A stretch of DNA of 64,000 nucleotides from Diploptera punctata (GCA_030220185.1 JASPKZ010003844.1:1745001-1809000); one strand, 5' to 3'. Shown: positions 43,806-54,964, numbered from the stretch's first letter. A program made the numbers and translations. The notes: generated by a model not told the origin, from the letters alone.

Positions 43806-44136
43806 CCATCCATCCATAGTAATTCTGCCCGAAGGCAGGTCCATCACTGCAATCATAGCATTTTCATGCTATGCTTGCAGCTTTACTAGGGAATTGTAGG
43901 TGTGGTAGCTTCCCGTTGCTTTCCACACCGGTGAAGGATGATGATGATAATGATAAGAATGATAATGATAAGGAAGATGATGGCCATATGATTTCGGGGA
44001 CCGTTTGGGCCTCAAAGTTTTCCTGACATTTGTCTTACAGGTGAGGAAAAACCCCGATAAAAACCTCACCCAGAAAAACTGCCCCGGGCCCGCTGCGTGA
44101 CAAGGCAGCACGCTACCTCGAGACCACAGCGGTGGA
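43806..44136 (-). mobile_element. S1 SINE with tail A and 12-bp target duplication
   Basis: CTATATACATAT flanks the element at 43794-43805 and 44137-44148. Full order: CCATCCATCCATAGTAATTC, tail A, link, body, TCGAGACCACAGCGGTGGA. A small deletion removes part of the B box (CTGCCCCGGGCCCGCTGCG). It landed in TA-rich DNA and fixes both true ends of S1-A. Confidence 0.92.
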
Positions 44137-44451
44137 CTATATACATATATAAGTGCATAATTCCATTGTTTCATTAAAACTAAAGTTTGACAGTAATACG
44201 ATTTTTTATTGTTTCCATACTAATTAAAATCTCTATCCACAGTAGTTATTTAAAAATAATCAGAAACCTGACCATGTTTTTACATAGCAGCTGATCTTCA
44301 TTTTTTAATTTTATTTGTATTTATTTATTTATTGTATCTTACATGGACGGACAAACAAATATGAATAAAATAATCTTGGTCCTGTGATCATTTTTCCAAC
44401 TGAATGATTGTTTTAATCTCTTATTTGGTATTTTTTTAAGTAAAAAAAATA
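44137..44451. other. Unassigned AT-rich sequence
   Basis: Nothing recognised. Confidence 0.5.
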
Positions 44452-44795
44452 CCGGCCATAGCCGAGTGGTTAAGGCAAGAAGCCTTGGCGCAGAGTTACG
44501 GGACTTGCGCTGGTTCGAGTCCTCATGGGAGAGGAAAGTTTCTCATTAACTTTCGGGCAGTATGGGACCGGTGCTCATCCAACGTCGTGAGGAATTTGGG
44601 TAGCTACAATGAGTAGCGACTCCACGTTCAGGAGATCAGCTATAACGGCTAGGGGACCCGATATGCTAACCACATGTCACCCCTACACTGGTTAGATGAT
44701 CGTCCCTCTGTGATTAACACACGCGGATGTGAGGCATCAGTCGGCTGGTAGGCCAAGGGCCTTCTACGTCTGTCGCGCGTGGAGTTATGTAAAAA
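44452..44795 (+). mobile_element. S2 SINE, full length
   Basis: CATAGCCGAGTGGTTAAGGC (A box, Ser/Leu-type), GCGCTGGTTCGAGTCCTCAT (B box), TTTCGGGCAGTATGGGACCG, TAGCTACAATGAGTAGCGAC, CAGCTATAACGGCTAGGGGA, CCACATGTCACCCCTACACT, GGCCAAGGGCCTTCTACG. About 344 bases. Confidence 0.88.
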
Positions 44796-45009
44796 TATAT
44801 TAAAATATTTGCAACCTTTTTTAAAATTTCACAATTAAAATTTAATACGCGACAAAATTGGAATTAATAATAGACTATATTTTTTTTCCTTTCAATAAGA
44901 GATTTAGAGATAACTGAGACTTGTATCGACTGTTCATGGAAATGCATTCCTTTCATTGAGCATCATTACAAAATGTGTGTGCATTAATATTATTTTTATT
45001 GCCACTAAA

Positions 45010-45725
45010 TTTGTTTATTTTTTTATTTAGGAATATTCCATATTCTTCTTCAACACAAAGTGATTGGTTGCCAGAGGTTCATGTCTAAAGCACCTTCTTC
45101 CCTCAAATATTAGCTTCCATACTCCTCTTCACTTCATCCATCCATCGTTCTCTAGGCCTGCCTCTTCCACTTCTTCCATTAGCTTACCAAATAAGGATTT
45201 TCTTTGGTATTCTATCTTCTTCCATTCTTATGAGGTGTCCATACCATTTCAAATGTTTTTCTTCTATTTTTCCTAATATTATTTTCAACTTGCATAATTT
45301 CCCTGTCCCGCGCCGTAGCCGAGCGGTTAAGGTAGGAAGCCTTGGCGCAGAGCTACGGGACTTGCGCTGGTTCGAGTCTCCATGGGGGAAGAAATTTTCT
45401 CATGGTATTTCGGCCAGTATGGGACCGGTGCCCACCCAGCATCGTGAGGCAATTGGGTAGCTACAATAAGTAGCGGCTCCAGGTTGAGGAACCAGCTATA
45501 ACGGCTGGGGGACTCGACATGCTAACCACATGTCACCCCTACACTGGCTGTTGATAATCTACCTCTGTGATTGACACATGTGGATGTGAAGGGCCAGCAG
45601 CCGGCTGGTAAAAGGGCAACCGCTGAAAAGTGGAAAGACCCTCAATCGGAATAATTTCCCTTATTGTGCTGTTTCTGACCTTATCCCTTCTTGAAATTCT
45701 TGTCAACCGCCTCCAAAAATCTTTG
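45010..45725 (-). mobile_element. L5 LINE fragment split by S2
   Basis: The 3' part (GATTGGTTGCCAGAGGTTCA to ACTTGCATAATTTCCCT) and the 5' part (TTATTGTGCTGTTTCTGACC to CGCCTCCAAAAATC) are collinear with L5 at 31335 and 62230. Minus translations give HLIRMEEDRIPKKI- and GRPRERWMDE-like pieces with stops. Dead before or after the SINE entered. Confidence 0.8.
45305..45650 (+). mobile_element. S2 SINE with 11-bp target duplication
   Basis: ATAATTTCCCT stands at 45294-45304 and 45651-45661; uninterrupted L5 at 62525 has it once. The element has GTAGCCGAGCGGTTAAGGTA, GCTGGTTCGAGTCTCCATGG, TTTCGGCCAGTATGGGACCG, AACGGCTGGGGGACTCGACA. It proves S2 moved by retroposition after L5 was in place. Confidence 0.92.
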
Positions 45726-46605
45726 TTTATTTTTTATTCACAAATTAAAATTATAAACATCCGTATTGCATACCTACTTCGATATTTTAATTCTTAATTG
45801 TCTTTCTACAATAAAGGTCTGCATAAGGTAGTGGTAAAATCCATTAGGTTAATATCGGCATACTTTTTTTTGGCCGCCCTGCCGCCAATAAAATTATTTC
45901 ACATATTGTTTATTTGGGATAATGAGACATCTCATAGAGTACGTTCGGTCGTTTCTTCAAAATATCCCTTATATTCCGATTGTTTGTGGCGAGCATTAAC
46001 AATGAATTAATAATATATTCGTCAAACCGAATGTTCCAAAGCATACCGAAATAAATTTTGTTTAATCTGAATTAACTGTAAGAACAGTACGGTGTATAAA
46101 ATAAAAATTAACAACTTGAAACACGAAGGTTTCGGTAAATAAGGAAGTACAAAAGTCTAATTAAAAAACAATTCAAATTACGTAAAAAACTTTTCCCAAA
46201 AAAAATTGCCAGAAGGGGACCGACGTGAGGAAGGGTTGTAGTCCCCTTCGCGGCCAACCCCAAAAAAAAATGGTGGTATGGTTAATGAGAATAAAACCTG
46301 GTGTGTTGGATCTGGAAGACGACATAAACTTACATAACAACGTAAAGAGTAGATTTTGATTCCATTCATCTCCATAATACTGGAATAGCGCAATAGATCT
46401 TTCTGGTTGCGGTACTCAGGGCTGTCTGCCTTCCTAATCTGAATGTAGAACTGAAGAACTATAATTACTAATGATGAGTAATCAATTTTTTTAAAGATTT
46501 GCGATAGCGATGGCTTGTGAACTCTCAGGATTTATAATGAGGTATGTTTCTTTCGTCCAAATTACTATGGGATCAAAATCTTCATTAAGTTCTGGTTTAG
46601 TATAA
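45726..46605. other. Unassigned sequence
   Basis: Nothing recognised. The GC-richer stretch at 46195-46260 (CCAGAAGGGGACCGACGTGA) is not repeated in this window. Confidence 0.45.
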
Positions 46606-46629
46606 TATATATATATATATATATATATG

Positions 46630-46812
46630 ACAATATAAGAAAAATAAATGCCTGGACGGGATTTGAACTGATATCTCAGTGCGCTACCACTTACGCAACC
46701 AGGCGAATCAAGAACAAACATTTATTTTTCTTATACATATTATCTATTATTACCAGATGTAGCGGGAACTCTGAACTCTGTCTCCACTGCCACCTAGTAG
46801 CTACTATAACAA
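46630..46812 (-). mobile_element. S7 tRNA-like repeat within a hairpin
   Basis: Minus strand: CGCCTGGTTGCGTAAGTGGT (A-box side), GTTCAAATCCCGTCCAGGCA (B box and acceptor). The anticodon arm is missing, so it is not a tRNA gene. Exact 16-bp inverted flanks ATAAGAAAAATAAATG (46635-46650) and its complement (46719-46734) enclose it. Further on, TAGCGGGAACTCTG and ACTGCCACCTAGTAGCTA match the S7 copy at 52465. TA repeats lie on both sides. Confidence 0.7.
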
Positions 46813-46819
46813 GTAAGCA

Positions 46820-46884
46820 ATATATATATATATATATATATATATGAATATGAAAGTTTTCTTGGGTTTTCCGCGAAAATCTGC

Positions 46885-46940
<56 letters not shown>
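46820..46940. repeat. Two (TA)n tracts
   Basis: 46820-46844 and 46889-46938, parted by GAATATGAAAGTTTTCTTGG. Confidence 0.95.
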
Positions 46941-47831
<891 letters not shown>

Positions 47832-48096
47832 TTAAACACAGTTCGTGCCGCTGCTGCTTCCATCTCAACGGAGTAAACGAGAATTATTTATGCAAAACAA
47901 CTTTACAAATAAAAACAAACAAATCTAAATAATACACTCGTAAATATTTTCCAAACTACTTTACATTTACAATTGTTTTTATCATTACTGCTAAACTTGG
48001 CATGTTTTTGTCTGCAAATACAGATACATTTGTAAGCAACATTGTTCAAGCCATATAATTTATAATATTTGAATATTATTGTAAGTTATTTACTTT

Positions 48097-49135
48097 TGCT
48101 TTCATAGATTTTGAAAAAGCATTCGACACAGTCAAGAGATCAAAACTCTTAAATATATTGGAAGACAGAAATATACCAAATTTACTTCGGCAGAACATAC
48201 AAAATATTTACAAAGACAACACCATAAAGATTAAATTAAATAACAGATTTTCTGAAGAAGGAATTATAAATCGTGGTGTGAGACAAGGCTGCCCCCTATC
48301 CCCAACACTCTTTGCAATTTATATCAATGAAGTAATATGTTGCTGGAACAAAAAAATATAAATTTGGAATAAGAATATCAGAAAATAGAAAATTAAACAC
48401 CCTATTGTTTGCAGATGACCAAATAATAATAGCAAATTCCGAAGATAATCTACAGAAAGGTCTGTATGAACTTAACAAAATTACAGAAGAATATGGATTA
48501 AAGATATCTACAGAAAAAACAAAAATTATGGCATTTCAAGGTGTAGATCCTGTCAGAAGTAAAATTGTACTGGACAATAAAATTTTGGAGCAGGTGAATA
48601 ATTTTACATATCTAGGATGCAATATCTCATATGAAGAAGAAAAGGATGTAAATGCAAAAATATCTAAATTTTTAACAATTTTAGGGTTAATAAATTCTAT
48701 CTTCAAGCCACAGTTAGTCCAAAAGCATTCAAGACTGAAAGTGTATAAAACACTGGCTCTTCCAACTCTTTTGTATGGTAGCGAAGTATGGACGTTGAAA
48801 CAGAAGGATATACAGAGACTTAGATCTGCTGAAATGAGATATCTTCGGAGGACTGCAGGATACACACTACTAGATCACAAAAAAAATGAAGACATCTTAG
48901 AAGAATTACACATGGAATCTTTAGAAAACAAAATTTCTGATTATAAGTCAAGATGGATACAACATGTTCATCGAATGGAAGATCACAGAATACCCAAACT
49001 AATGTTAAGATATCAACCTGCAGGAAGAAGAAGACCAGGACGTCCACTCAAAAGACGTCTGGATGGTGTTTCTCTTGAGGCCGAAACAGGTCAACAAATG
49101 GCCTAAATTCGTGAATGTACTATGATGATGATGAT
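48097..49135 (+). mobile_element. L4 LINE, best-kept reverse transcriptase
   Basis: RT motif A is FAFIDFEKAFDTVKRSKLL at 48099, motif B RGVRQGCPLSPTLFAIYIN at about 48273, motif C LLFADDQIIIA at about 48403: the catalytic Asp in A and the FADD pair are both intact. After that come KTKIMAFQGVD, FTYLGCNISYEEEKDVNAKI, YGSEVWTLKQKD, MRYLRRTAGYTLLDHKKNED, HRIPKLMLRYQPAG, GRPLKRRLDGV and a stop. The frame changes once, in an A7 run near 48351, between motifs B and C. The 5' half (endonuclease, RT fingers) is missing. ATG repeats at 49121-49136 form the 3' end. Confidence 0.9.
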
Positions 49136-49778
49136 GATTTACTTAAACTGCACAGAAGTATTATTTCTCCTCTCATTTTAAATTTGTCTACGTCGTCACC
49201 TATTAATATTCAACACAAAAGACTGTACCAATAGTTATTTACTTTAAAGGATTGAGAGCTTGGGGAATGTAGCACAAATTATTACTTACTGCAATTAAAA
49301 AAATGTAGGATGTGATCAGAAACTTTGTAAATCAGAAAATTCTATAAAAATATTTAAAAAGTCGTCATACAAATAGAATGATTAAACTGTGGTGACTGAG
49401 AATAAATAAGCAGTGCCTGCCAAAAGTGCCATCTTTTACACAAACGTCGGGGAAGGTGCCTTTACCCAGACGTCGGGGAAGGTCAGGCCTACAGAATCAA
49501 AAAGTTTCCATACAACATAGTGTCAAATTCCAGGAAAAATATGTATGTTTGTATTTTATTTGCGTTATACTGCTTATATCGTTAGCAAAATACGTAGCTC
49601 TAATTGCACTAAACTATTAAACTACAGACTAATATTATATGATTCTTTTATAAGAAATATAAACTCCGGTATATTGAAGGCTTTTGACTCTTTTGGATTA
49701 CTGTTAAATGATGACAGCGTAAAACCTTCCAAATTCCTTTACATTTGCAGAAAATGCTATTTCCATACTCGAATTATT
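49136..49778. other. Unassigned sequence
   Basis: A direct repeat of ACGTCGGGGAAGGT at 49444 and 49471, 27 bases apart. The ORFs at 49426 and 49545 have no motif. Confidence 0.45.
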
Positions 49779-49787
49779 AAGTGATTT

Positions 49788-50134
49788 GTCCCGCGCCGTA
49801 GCCGAGTGGTTAAGGCAAGAACCTTGGCGCAGAGCTACGGGACTTGCGGTTGCTCAAGTCCCCACGGGAGAATAAATTCTCTCATGGAATTTCGGCCAGT
49901 ATCGGACCGATGCTCACCCAGCATAGTGAGGCATTTGGGTAGCTAGAATAAGTAGTGACTCCAGGTTGAGAAGACCAGCTATAACGGCTGGAGTACCCTA
50001 CATGCTGACCACATGTCACCCCTACACTGGCTAGATGATCATCTACTTCTGTGATTAACACATTTGGATGTGAGGCCGGCTAGTAAGCCAAGGGCCTTCT
50101 AGGCCTGTCGCACTTGGAGTTTCCTTTTATTATC
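49788..50134 (+). mobile_element. S2 SINE with 9-bp target duplication
   Basis: AAGTGATTT at 49779-49787 and 50135-50143. GTAGCCGAGTGGTTAAGGCA, B box decayed (GGTTGCTCAAGTCC), TTTCGGCCAGTATCGGACCG, CTATAACGGCTGGAGTACCC, CCACATGTCACCCCTACACT, GTCGCACTTGGAGTTTCC at the 3' end. Confidence 0.9.
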
Positions 50135-50404
50135 AAGTGATTTAATAATCTTTCTTATTGATAATTTGTTGCCCCAGGCACCTGATAATTATTATAATAT
50201 CTATTATTTTTACAATTAAAACTCCACTGACTCTTCAAATTTCCTCCTATAGCCTACCAATGTACAGCCTGTGAAAAAAATGATGGCGCAACTCTTGATG
50301 ATGGAAAGTTATAGTTTTGAAGAGCGATTCACACCAATACGTTGTTATATGTTCTGACTCGTTTGAGTAAAAAGCGGACGGCGTAAGTCTATCTTCATGC
50401 AGCA

Positions 50405-50485
50405 TTCGTATCGTTCGCTTCAGTGGAGCAGTCGGTAAGACGCTCTTTTTCCGACGACGTGGGCCCACGTTCGATTCTGGTCAGG
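50405..50485 (+). repeat. tRNA-like sequence
   Basis: CAGTGGAGCAGTCGGTAAGA resembles an A box and CCCACGTTCGATTCTGGTCA contains the B box GTTCGATTC. No cloverleaf closes well, so a SINE head is more likely than a tRNA gene. Confidence 0.5.
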
Positions 50486-50608
50486 TATATATATATATAT
50501 ATATCTCATTTATTGATTATTATTTAATAACGTCGTTAATTTTCATAATGCCTACATGTTACCAGGCTTCATTATATAAATAAATTTGTATATATATATA
50601 TATATATA

Positions 50609-50886
50609 TGGAAATATTCCCGGTCGGGACAGGCTCCTGGGTGAGATTTTTTCGGGTTTTTTTCTCACCTGTAATATAAATGTCAGGAAGGTTAGGGCCC
50701 AACGGTCCCCGAAAATCATCCGGTCATCATCATCATCCTTATCATTTTCATCATTATTCACCGGTGTGGAAAGAAACGGGAAGCTACCACACATACATTT
50801 CCCTAGTAAAGCTGCAACGTATAGCATGAAAATGCTATGATTGCAGTGAAAGACCTGCCCTCAGGCAGAATTACTGTGGTATGGAA
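50609..50886 (+). mobile_element. S1 SINE with tail A, head truncated
   Basis: Starts after a TA tract (50589-50608) with ATTCCCGGTCGGGACAGGCT, then body TCACCTGTAATATAAATGTC, link, GAAAGAAACGGGAAGCTACC, CCCTAGTAAAGCTGCAACG and GCAGAATTACTGTGGTATGG. The A box and most of the B box are gone. Confidence 0.88.
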
Positions 50887-50919
50887 TATATGAAAATAAA
50901 TAAGTTAAAGTAAACTGCT

Positions 50920-50923
<4 letters not shown>

Positions 50924-50969
<46 letters not shown>
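50924..50969. repeat. (TA)n microsatellite
   Basis: TA units directly upstream of the S3 head; TA units also follow it at 51277-51294. Confidence 0.95.
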
Positions 50970-50972
<3 letters not shown>

Positions 50973-51276
50973 GGCACGCCGTAGCGTAGTGGTTAAGGTA
51001 CTGCGCTACAAGCCGGAAGGTCGAGGGTTCAAGTCCCGTTGGGTCAGGATTTTTAAACTGACCCAAACCTTCCGGCGGCACTATGGCCCTGGGGTCGACT
51101 CAGCCTCTAACGGAAATGAGTACCAGACGCTTGTTCTGGGAGTAAAGGCGGCCGTCACGCAGGGCTGACAACCCGGCTGACATCTAGTGCCGATTGTCTA
51201 GAAAAAGTTGGAGCCTTAACCTCCTACTACCCCAAGGACCTCCTGAGGCCTGTAGCGGGACTACTTTACTTTTACT
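50970..51276 (+). mobile_element. S3 SINE, full length, inserted in TA repeats
   Basis: GGGGCACGCCGTAGCGTAGT, GTGGTTAAGGTACTGCGCTA (A box), GAGGGTTCAAGTCCCGTTGG (B box), CTATGGCCCTGGGGTCGACT, ACGGAAATGAGTACCAGACG, GGCGGCCGTCACGCAGGGCT, CTACCCCAAGGACC, ending GACTACTTTACTTTTACTTT. TA repeats on both sides can be the target duplication. Confidence 0.9.
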
Positions 51277-51464
51277 TTATATATATATATATATAATGAA
51301 TAGCAATTGTAACGTCTCGCTACTTTGTTTACAAAACACATGGCATAATCAAATTTACTTCCATTACTAATACAAAATGCGTCTGATTAATTTAAATTAA
51401 GGTAATATACAATTTCATTTACAAGTAAGTCCTGAAGTACTGCATCGCTTCATACAGACAATTT

Positions 51465-51540
51465 CGACGAGAGATGATTGTGGTCTAGTGGAGGGAGCTT
51501 CTGTTTCCCGTGGATGAGGTCACGTGTTCGATCCTGCTGT
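51465..51540 (+). repeat. tRNA-like sequence
   Basis: GATTGTGGTCTAGTGGAGGG (A box TGGTCTAGTGG) and GGTCACGTGTTCGATCCTGC (B box GTTCGATCC) at about the right spacing, followed by a T-rich stretch. The stems are poor, so a lone SINE head or pseudo-tRNA. Confidence 0.55.
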
Positions 51541-52426
51541 CATGCTTTTTTATCTCTCTCTCTCGTCCTTATTTCAATTAATTTTCTATCTTTTATTTAA
51601 TTTCTTTTGCTTTGTTTTATTTTAAGTATTTACCGCACTACTTATTTACACAAGATTGTTTTCCATTGCACGACACACAACGAAATTGAACGGATTTAGT
51701 TTCTCTAATAGTTGTATAATTGTGAACCAAATAGCTGATCTCCGATCATGCGCAGTGGCTTCGTTCTGAGACTAAAATTATCTGTGCGCCATCAATTATT
51801 TCAAAGGCTGTACATGTTTGCTGCCTAGATCCTTGTTATTCTCGATGGAGAATTAATTGATCTAGAACGCAAGTGTTCTTTATATGTGAAAAATGTGTTT
51901 CATTAGTATTCGAAGTACGTATGACAATTATTGGGAGATATTTCTTCAATTATCAAATCACTGTTAAATCATTCTCTCGTTTGCAATCTCTCTTTTTTCT
52001 GGAAATTTCTATTCATAAATTTATTGAAGAAACCGTTCTCCTTCCATCCTCATCAGATATGCAAGCCACTTTAAAGTTTTCTTAGAAACGGCACATTTGG
52101 ATTAATTTCCGGACTAATTTAAGATCCAATATTGAGATTCTACATTACCGCAACTCCCTGCCACAGGAATTAACTTGGTTATGTCCATGTAGGATTAGTT
52201 TAAAATAAGCTGAGATAAAACCTCAAAACTCACTCAAAATCAGGAAATGTAATCTCTAAGTACAAGCGAGTTTCATGTTAGCATCGCTTGGAAGAATATC
52301 GGAACTGGATTCATTAATTAACATTATTTTTATATAAATTTATTAAATATAAAATAACATTATCATATGATCTATTCTTGAGATTTTAAATCATTTCGAT
52401 AATAATTAATAATAATGCTACATATT

Positions 52427-52432
<6 letters not shown>
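51541..52432. other. Unassigned AT-rich sequence
   Basis: A short CT run at 51553; no element or domain recognised. Confidence 0.5.

Positions 52433-52462
<30 letters not shown>
52433..52462. repeat. (TA)n microsatellite
   Basis: TA units beside the S7 copy. Confidence 0.95.
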
Positions 52463-52464
<2 letters not shown>

Positions 52465-52465
<1 letters not shown>

Positions 52466-52685
52466 TATGAAAAGAAAAAAGAATGCTTGAGTCGGGATTT
52501 GAACTCGAGTCTCTAAAGTCTGTACCTTTAGCGCTCTAACCAACTGAGCTAACCAAGAATTCCAATACAAGCATACAATTTTCTTATACATGTAGTATTC
52601 TCAATTCACACAAGAGGTAGCGGAAATTTATTCCAACTGCCATCTCGCGGCTAACATAACAGTTAAGCAAAATTTTAAAGAGAAT
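52465..52685 (-). mobile_element. S7 tRNA-like repeat
   Basis: Minus strand: CTTGGTTAGCTCAGTTGGTT (good A box), TAAAGGTACAGACTTTA (anticodon arm; loop GTACAGA), CGAGTTCAAATCCCGACTCA (B box). Acceptor pairing holds at six of seven positions. Flanks ATGCTTG / CAAGCAT are inverted, next to AAAAGAAAA / TTTTCTT. GAGGTAGCGGAAATTTATTC and AACTGCCATCTCGCGGCTAA match S7 at 46630. The shared non-tRNA part argues for a SINE, not a gene. Confidence 0.7.
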
Positions 52686-52725
52686 ATTTACTTTATAGCA
52701 GTAACGCTTTTATATATATAGATAT

Positions 52726-52841
52726 TATAAATATATTTTTGACATTTGGCAATGAAGCCAAATATGATATGAAAAGAAAAAAGACTTTTTTCTTTTCATA
52801 TCATATTTGCCTTCATTGCCAAATGTCAAAAATATATTTAT

Positions 52842-52842
<1 letters not shown>
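52726..52842. repeat. Near-perfect 117-bp palindrome with a 1-base centre
   Basis: Arms 52726-52783 and 52785-52842 (58 bases each) differ at one visible place (AAGCCAAATA against TTTGCCTTCA read in reverse). The centre is AAAAAAGACTTTTTTC. The arm sequence GATATGAAAAGAAAAAAG is close to the 3' flank of S7 at 52465. Confidence 0.93.

Positions 52843-52894
<52 letters not shown>
52843..52894. repeat. (TA)n microsatellite
   Basis: TA units directly after the palindrome. Confidence 0.95.
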
Positions 52895-52896
<2 letters not shown>

Positions 52897-53059
52897 TACT
52901 CAAATTTTATATATGCGCACCATACCTCCCGCCTGTCAGGGTTACAATCCCTTGGGAGAAAATTTTTAACTCTGCATCACATACCTGTTCTTTTAATTAT
53001 ACAATGACATACAGGGTATGTTATTAATAATGGCGTTCCATGTAAAGTAACCAGTTAGA

Positions 53060-53310
53060 ACAAAAATAATAAAAGAAGATAAAGTGTTGGAACAGGTTTC
53101 ACACTTCCAGTATTTGGGCTGTGATATAACTTATGAAGAAGCACACAATATATAAATAAGTAATTGCTGAAATTTCAACATATTTGTGAAACAATCAGAC
53201 GAACACTGAGGAACAAAGTAAGAAAGGATACGTAGCTAAGATTTTACTCAACGATGGCATTGCCGGTGGCGGTGTATGTAAGTGAGGTCTGGGTCCTGAA
53301 GGAAAAAGAA
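53060..53310 (+). mobile_element. LINE fragment, L4/L6-like
   Basis: VLEQVSHFQYLGCDITYEEA in one frame (the FKYLG block that follows RT motif C), then, after stops, VYVSEVWVLKEKE (the YGSEVWxL block). Two blocks in the right order and spacing, frames broken, no tail. Confidence 0.7.
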
Positions 53311-53316
53311 AAAAAT

Positions 53317-53466
53317 AATAATAATTTTACCATCAAAAGCGTTGGGTGCTCTATATCAATTAATATATTTGATAATAAACAGATATTGGTAAATGTAAAG
53401 TCTCTAAGAAGAAAATGTAAAAATCATAAAAAGCACCCCACGCTTTTGATGGTAAAATTATTTTCT
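53317..53466. mobile_element. MITE-like element with about 31-bp TIRs
   Basis: ATTTTACCATCAAAAGCGTT at 53324 and AACGCTTTTGATGGTAAAAT-type complement ending at 53462 form inverted ends, with an 85-base AT-rich interior. GGGTGCT / AGCACCCC pair as well. It interrupts the LINE fragment after KEKEKN. No target duplication was fixed. Confidence 0.65.
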
Positions 53467-53734
53467 TTTTGTTGATAACTCTAGTTTTATTCTATATGTG
53501 GTTGGAGATGATTTTTTTGTTGACCCCTTTAATTTTATCCCAAGCGTGTTGGAAATTAAAATTATTTTTCATTTTTTTAGTTCGGTTTTATAATAAAGCG
53601 TGTTGTTTTAGTTTTTTAAAACTATTATTTATTTTTTATTTTTTAGTTTTAATATTTTACAGAATAACATAAACATGTAAATATCTTTAAATTCGATACT
53701 ATTGTAGTATGAGCTAAAAGTATTTCTCTTCTAA

Positions 53735-53830
53735 AAAAACCCTCCCAGCCGGATTTGAACCAGCGACCTATTGATTACTGAAATTGTATACCACTAATCT
53801 ATCAACTGAGCTCTTACAACGATTGACTAA
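53735..53830 (-). repeat. tRNA-like SINE head
   Basis: Minus strand: AGAGCTCAGTTGATAGATTA (A box), TCGCTGGTTCAAATCCGGCT (B box), GGGAGGGTTTTTTTAGAAGA after it. An extra few bases between the boxes and weak stems speak against a functional tRNA. Confidence 0.6.
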
Positions 53831-53880
53831 AAAGTCGACAAGTCCGCAACCTATTATACCAGTTTTCATTGTTTTGATTT

Positions 53881-54181
53881 TCTGATGATTCTGGCCAGGA
53901 ATTTAGGAACAAAATATGAAGTTATTGTAGTGTCAGGGGTCCTTTACAAGTATACAAAATTTCAAGTCGATCCAATGTTTCTAAATGGGTGAAAATCGTG
54001 TTCAAAAATTCCGTTACATAAATACAAAGACACTTTTTCTGACTTTCTGATGATTCTGGGCAGGATTTTAGAAACTAAATATGAAATTATTGTATTGTCA
54101 CGGGTTCTTTACAAGTATACAAAATATCAAGTCGATCCAATTATTTTAAGTGGGTGAAAATCGCGTTGAAAGATTCAGTTA
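53881..54181. repeat. Tandem repeat, 165-bp period, two units
   Basis: TCTGATGATTCTGGCCAGGA at 53881 and TCTGATGATTCTGGGCAGGA at 54046; AAGTCGATCCAATGTTTCTA and AAGTCGATCCAATTATTTTA; AAATCGTGTTCAAAAATTCC and AAATCGCGTTGAAAGATTCA. Diverged by roughly a fifth. The second unit runs into GATA repeats. Confidence 0.85.
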
Positions 54182-54182
54182 C

Positions 54183-54229
<47 letters not shown>

Positions 54230-54230
54230 C
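54182..54230. repeat. (GATA)n microsatellite
   Basis: About 12 units following the tandem repeat. Confidence 0.95.
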
Positions 54231-54239
54231 AGGTCAAGC

Positions 54240-54340
54240 TAATATAAAGCGTGTATAAAAGTAAAATTCAGGCAGCGGAAATGAGATTCATCTGGGCGTG
54301 AAAGGTTGTGCAAGAGACGAACATATTAGAACATATAGTA
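54240..54340 (+). mobile_element. LINE fragment, L6-like
   Basis: YKSKIQAAEMRFIWA and KGCARDEHIRTY match the QAxEMxFLRxVKGCTRxD block of L6 at 16384, one stop between. Confidence 0.55.
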
Positions 54341-54344
54341 AACA

Positions 54345-54725
54345 TATACCGGTAGTAAGTTGAGCAGCCTTTGTTGTATAAATCTGTAATATTGAAAGTC
54401 TCAAAATAGCTACATTTTGTGGATACATTCACCGTTACTCACATTTAGTAAGGTGATACCACCCTAAAAAAGATGTGCAGTAAAATTTGATTCGAAGGTG
54501 GAATAGGGAAGTACTAGTACATCCACCAAATTCACCAGACATGAGCGTTTGTGACTATAGCTCCTTCTCAAATAACAAAGAACTTCTACGAGACATTCAA
54601 TTTCAATCAAGAGTTGATATCCAGAAAGCCGTAGATAAATGAAAGAGATATCCAGAACTGATGCTGCTTATGGAGTGCGCCATTTTCCCAGGATTTGGCA
54701 ACATAATTGACTTGACAAGAGACTA
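54345..54725 (+). pseudogene. mariner transposase C-terminal remnant
   Basis: VHPPNSPDMSVCDYSSF at about 54520 is the HPPYSPDLxPCDYxLF block holding the last catalytic acid of mariner transposases; the Asp of CDY is present. NKELLRDIQFQSRVDIQKAV follows, then a stop. The upstream non-coding part (AATATTGAAAGTCTCAAAAT, TTACTCACATTTAGTAAGG) is shared, inverted, with 58215-58310, so both are copies of one element. N-terminal part and TIRs not seen. Confidence 0.78.
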
Positions 54726-54914
54726 CAAATTAAATAATGTCAACAGTAACATAAATAAATGTTTGTGATGTTTCTAGTACTTATAGAATGGCATAGTGTA
54801 TTATTTAAATGCTAACAAGTCACTTTACTTCTAAATCTCGTTAAGTTCAATTTAACAGATTTTTCAGGAGAGCATTAACAACATTTTGACATTGCTTATT
54901 ATTTTGTAACTGTT

Positions 54915-54964
54915 TTTAATGTCTTATTTTGAATGTTTACATTCAAAGTAGGACATTAAAAAGA
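54915..54964. repeat. Short hairpin, 23-bp arms
   Basis: TTTTTAATGTCTTATTTTGA and its near complement TCAAAGTAGGACATTAAAAA around a 4-base centre, directly before S8. Confidence 0.85.

Noticed and set aside
46648..46705. tRNA gene on the minus strand
   Set aside because: The anticodon arm is missing.
49430..49490. Repeated ACGTCGGGGAAGGT as a regulatory array
   Set aside because: Only two copies 27 bases apart; could be chance or part of an old repeat.
52465..52570. Functional tRNA (anticodon ACA by position)
   Set aside because: The acceptor stem has a mismatch and the flanks are shared with the repeat at 46630, so S7 repeat is more likely.
53881..54230. CRISPR-like array
   Set aside because: Only two long diverged units and no regular spacers; the genome is clearly eukaryotic.
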